Origin: an uncultured Eubacteriales bacterium | GTDB lineage: Bacteria; Bacillota; Clostridia; Oscillospirales; Oscillospiraceae | Reading direction: 5' to 3' | Assembly: GCA_902475515.1 (NCBI GenBank) | Contig: CABSAB010000125.1 | Coordinates: 1 to 5,383 of the forward strand | DNA length: 5,383 bases | Shown: positions 4,382 through 5,383 of the stretch, piece after piece | Layout of the letters: each line of letters begins with the position of its first letter | How positions within the stretch are numbered: the first letter of the stretch is position 1 | Program-made: the position numbers and the translations under genes | Notes under the pieces: model-generated | Databases searched by the model: none | The model's input: the letters and a program-made list of their open reading frames with translations, nothing else | What the model was told of the DNA's origin: nothing

Positions 4382-5356
4382 ATGACCCTAGCAGATAAAA
4401 TCGTCTACTATCGAAAGTGCCACGGCTGGAGCCAGGAGGACTTAGCCGAACAGCTGTCTGTCTCCCGCCAGTCCGTTTCCAAATGGGAAAGCGCCGCCTC
4501 GGTGCCCGAGCTGGATAAGATCATCCAGCTGTCCCAGATTTTCGGCGTCACCACCGACACTTTATTATTAGATTCCGCAGACCTGTCGGAGTCCCCTGCC
4601 CCCGTGATCCCGGAGCCGCAGGCGGCTGAGCCGCCCCTCCGCCGCCTGACCTTGGCCGAGGGTCAAAGCTACGCGGAATTGATGCACCGCACCGCAAAGA
4701 AATTCGCCCCGGCCGTCGCCGCCTGCATTCTATCGGTGATCCCCCTGATCCTGCTGGGTGGCCTCAGTGAATACCGGGGCATCATTTCTAACGGCATGGC
4801 CGGAGGCGTGGGGATCGCGATTCTGCTCTTGATGGTGGCCCCAGCGGTGGCCGTCTTCATCACCGGCGGCATTCAGCTGAGCAAATTTGAATTTATCGGC
4901 ACCGAACCCTTTGAGGCTACCCCGGAGCTGCTCCATTGGGCCGAGGCCGAGAAGCAGCGGCTCACACCTGTATTCACCCGGCATATTGTCATCGGCGTAG
5001 TCCTGTGCATCCTGGGCGTGATCCCCATGATGCTGCTGGGCGGCATGGGTGCGGAGGACTTTTATTTGGTACTGACCTTGGTGTTCCTGCTGGCCCTGGT
5101 TGCCGTGGCCGTGTACCTGTTCGTCTCCGGCGGCCTGCCCTATGGCTGCTATAATCAGCTGCTTCAGCTGGGCGACTACTCTCCGGAGCAAAAGCGTATG
5201 AACCGGTTCGCCAGTCTCTACTGGTGCTTCGTCACGGTGATCTATCTTGTAGTGAGCTTCCTGACAAACCGCTGGGATCTGACCTGGCTCATTTGGGCCT
5301 GCGCCGGAATTCTGTTCGGCGGTGTATGCGCCTTTGCCGGCGGAAAACGAAAATAA
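4382..5356 (+). CDS. XRE-family helix-turn-helix regulator with a six-helix membrane domain
   Basis: The 324-residue product starts with an XRE/Cro-type helix-turn-helix (about 4-60). WSQEDLAEQLSVSRQSVSKW at 16-35 is the recognition core, followed by the usual tail PELDKIIQLSQIFGVTTDTLL. A proline-rich linker (66-90) leads to predicted membrane helices at about 108-128, 138-163, 203-222, 226-251, 279-296 and 299-318. The helices form three two-helix units. Units 1 and 2 are related: ILSVIPLILLGGL (116-128) against ILGVIPMMLLGGM (210-222), each followed by a second helix ending in TGGI or SGGL. Unit 3 is more diverged. The DNA-binding end should be cytoplasmic and tethered to the membrane, perhaps sensing a membrane signal; the ligand and targets are unknown. 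The ATG at 4382 follows AAGGAGG (4367-4373) with 8-nt spacing, and the HTH begins just after it. It appears to stand alone. Confidence 0.88.
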   Translation: MTLADKIVYYRKCHGWSQEDLAEQLSVSRQSVSKWESAASVPELDKIIQLSQIFGVTTDTLLLDSADLSESPAPVIPEPQAAEPPLRRLTLAEGQSYAELMHRTAKKFAPAVAACILSVIPLILLGGLSEYRGIISNGMAGGVGIAILLLMVAPAVAVFITGGIQLSKFEFIGTEPFEATPELLHWAEAEKQRLTPVFTRHIVIGVVLCILGVIPMMLLGGMGAEDFYLVLTLVFLLALVAVAVYLFVSGGLPYGCYNQLLQLGDYSPEQKRMNRFASLYWCFVTVIYLVVSFLTNRWDLTWLIWACAGILFGGVCAFAGGKRK

Positions 5357-5359
5357 CGC

Positions 5360-5373
5360 AAAAGCCCTTCCCG
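5360..5373 (+). terminator. Possible left arm of a terminator cut by the window end
   Basis: AAAAGCCCTTCCCG begins 4 nt after the stop codon at 5354-5356. This A-run plus GC-rich sequence is how the 5' arm of a bidirectional terminator commonly looks, but the complementary arm would lie beyond the window, so it cannot be confirmed. Confidence 0.25.
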
Positions 5374-5383
5374 TCATCATGGA

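Overview
The window looks like chromosomal DNA from a fairly GC-rich Firmicute, most likely a gut Clostridia relative such as an Oscillospiraceae/Ruminococcaceae member. The reasons are strong AGGAGG-type ribosome binding sites spaced 8 nt from nearly every start, sigma-A type promoters, and the protein styles (an MgtE with CBS domains, a clostridial-type DNA polymerase IV, an XRE regulator fused to a membrane domain). This is inference from style; no search was run. There are no rRNA, tRNA, CRISPR, transposase or integrase features.

Layout, left to right. Positions 1-199 hold two tandem intrinsic terminators reading leftward, and possibly the first codons of another leftward gene cut by the window edge. 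mgtE (200-1564, minus) encodes a full-length Mg2+ transporter/channel. Its leader of about 180 nt has a good promoter, a possible 30-codon upstream ORF with its own Shine-Dalgarno, and a hairpin that buries the mgtE Shine-Dalgarno. Divergently, dinB (1872-3128, plus; DNA polymerase IV) has its own promoter. It is followed after 23 nt by an uncharacterised four-helix membrane protein (3152-3559), probably co-transcribed.

Next is a more AT-rich divergent pair. A 98-residue DUF6809-like protein (3564-3860, minus) is driven by a perfect-consensus sigma-A promoter whose spacer contains a 14-bp near-palindrome. A 74-residue ribbon-helix-helix-like DNA-binding protein (3958-4182, plus) starts on the other side. 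The arrangement suggests that the small regulator controls the divergent promoter. It is the best candidate in the window for a little-described module.

A 199-bp non-coding stretch (4183-4381) is rich in inverted repeats, including a 43-nt two-tier hairpin with a mutually exclusive alternative pairing. It could be an interspersed palindromic repeat or an RNA leader. The last gene (4382-5356, plus) encodes an XRE-type helix-turn-helix protein with six predicted membrane helices arranged as three two-helix units, two of them clearly related in sequence.

The window is mostly ordinary housekeeping and accessory content. The points worth a second look are regulatory: the mgtE leader, the operator-like palindrome inside the consensus promoter, and the switchable palindrome upstream of the membrane-bound XRE gene.
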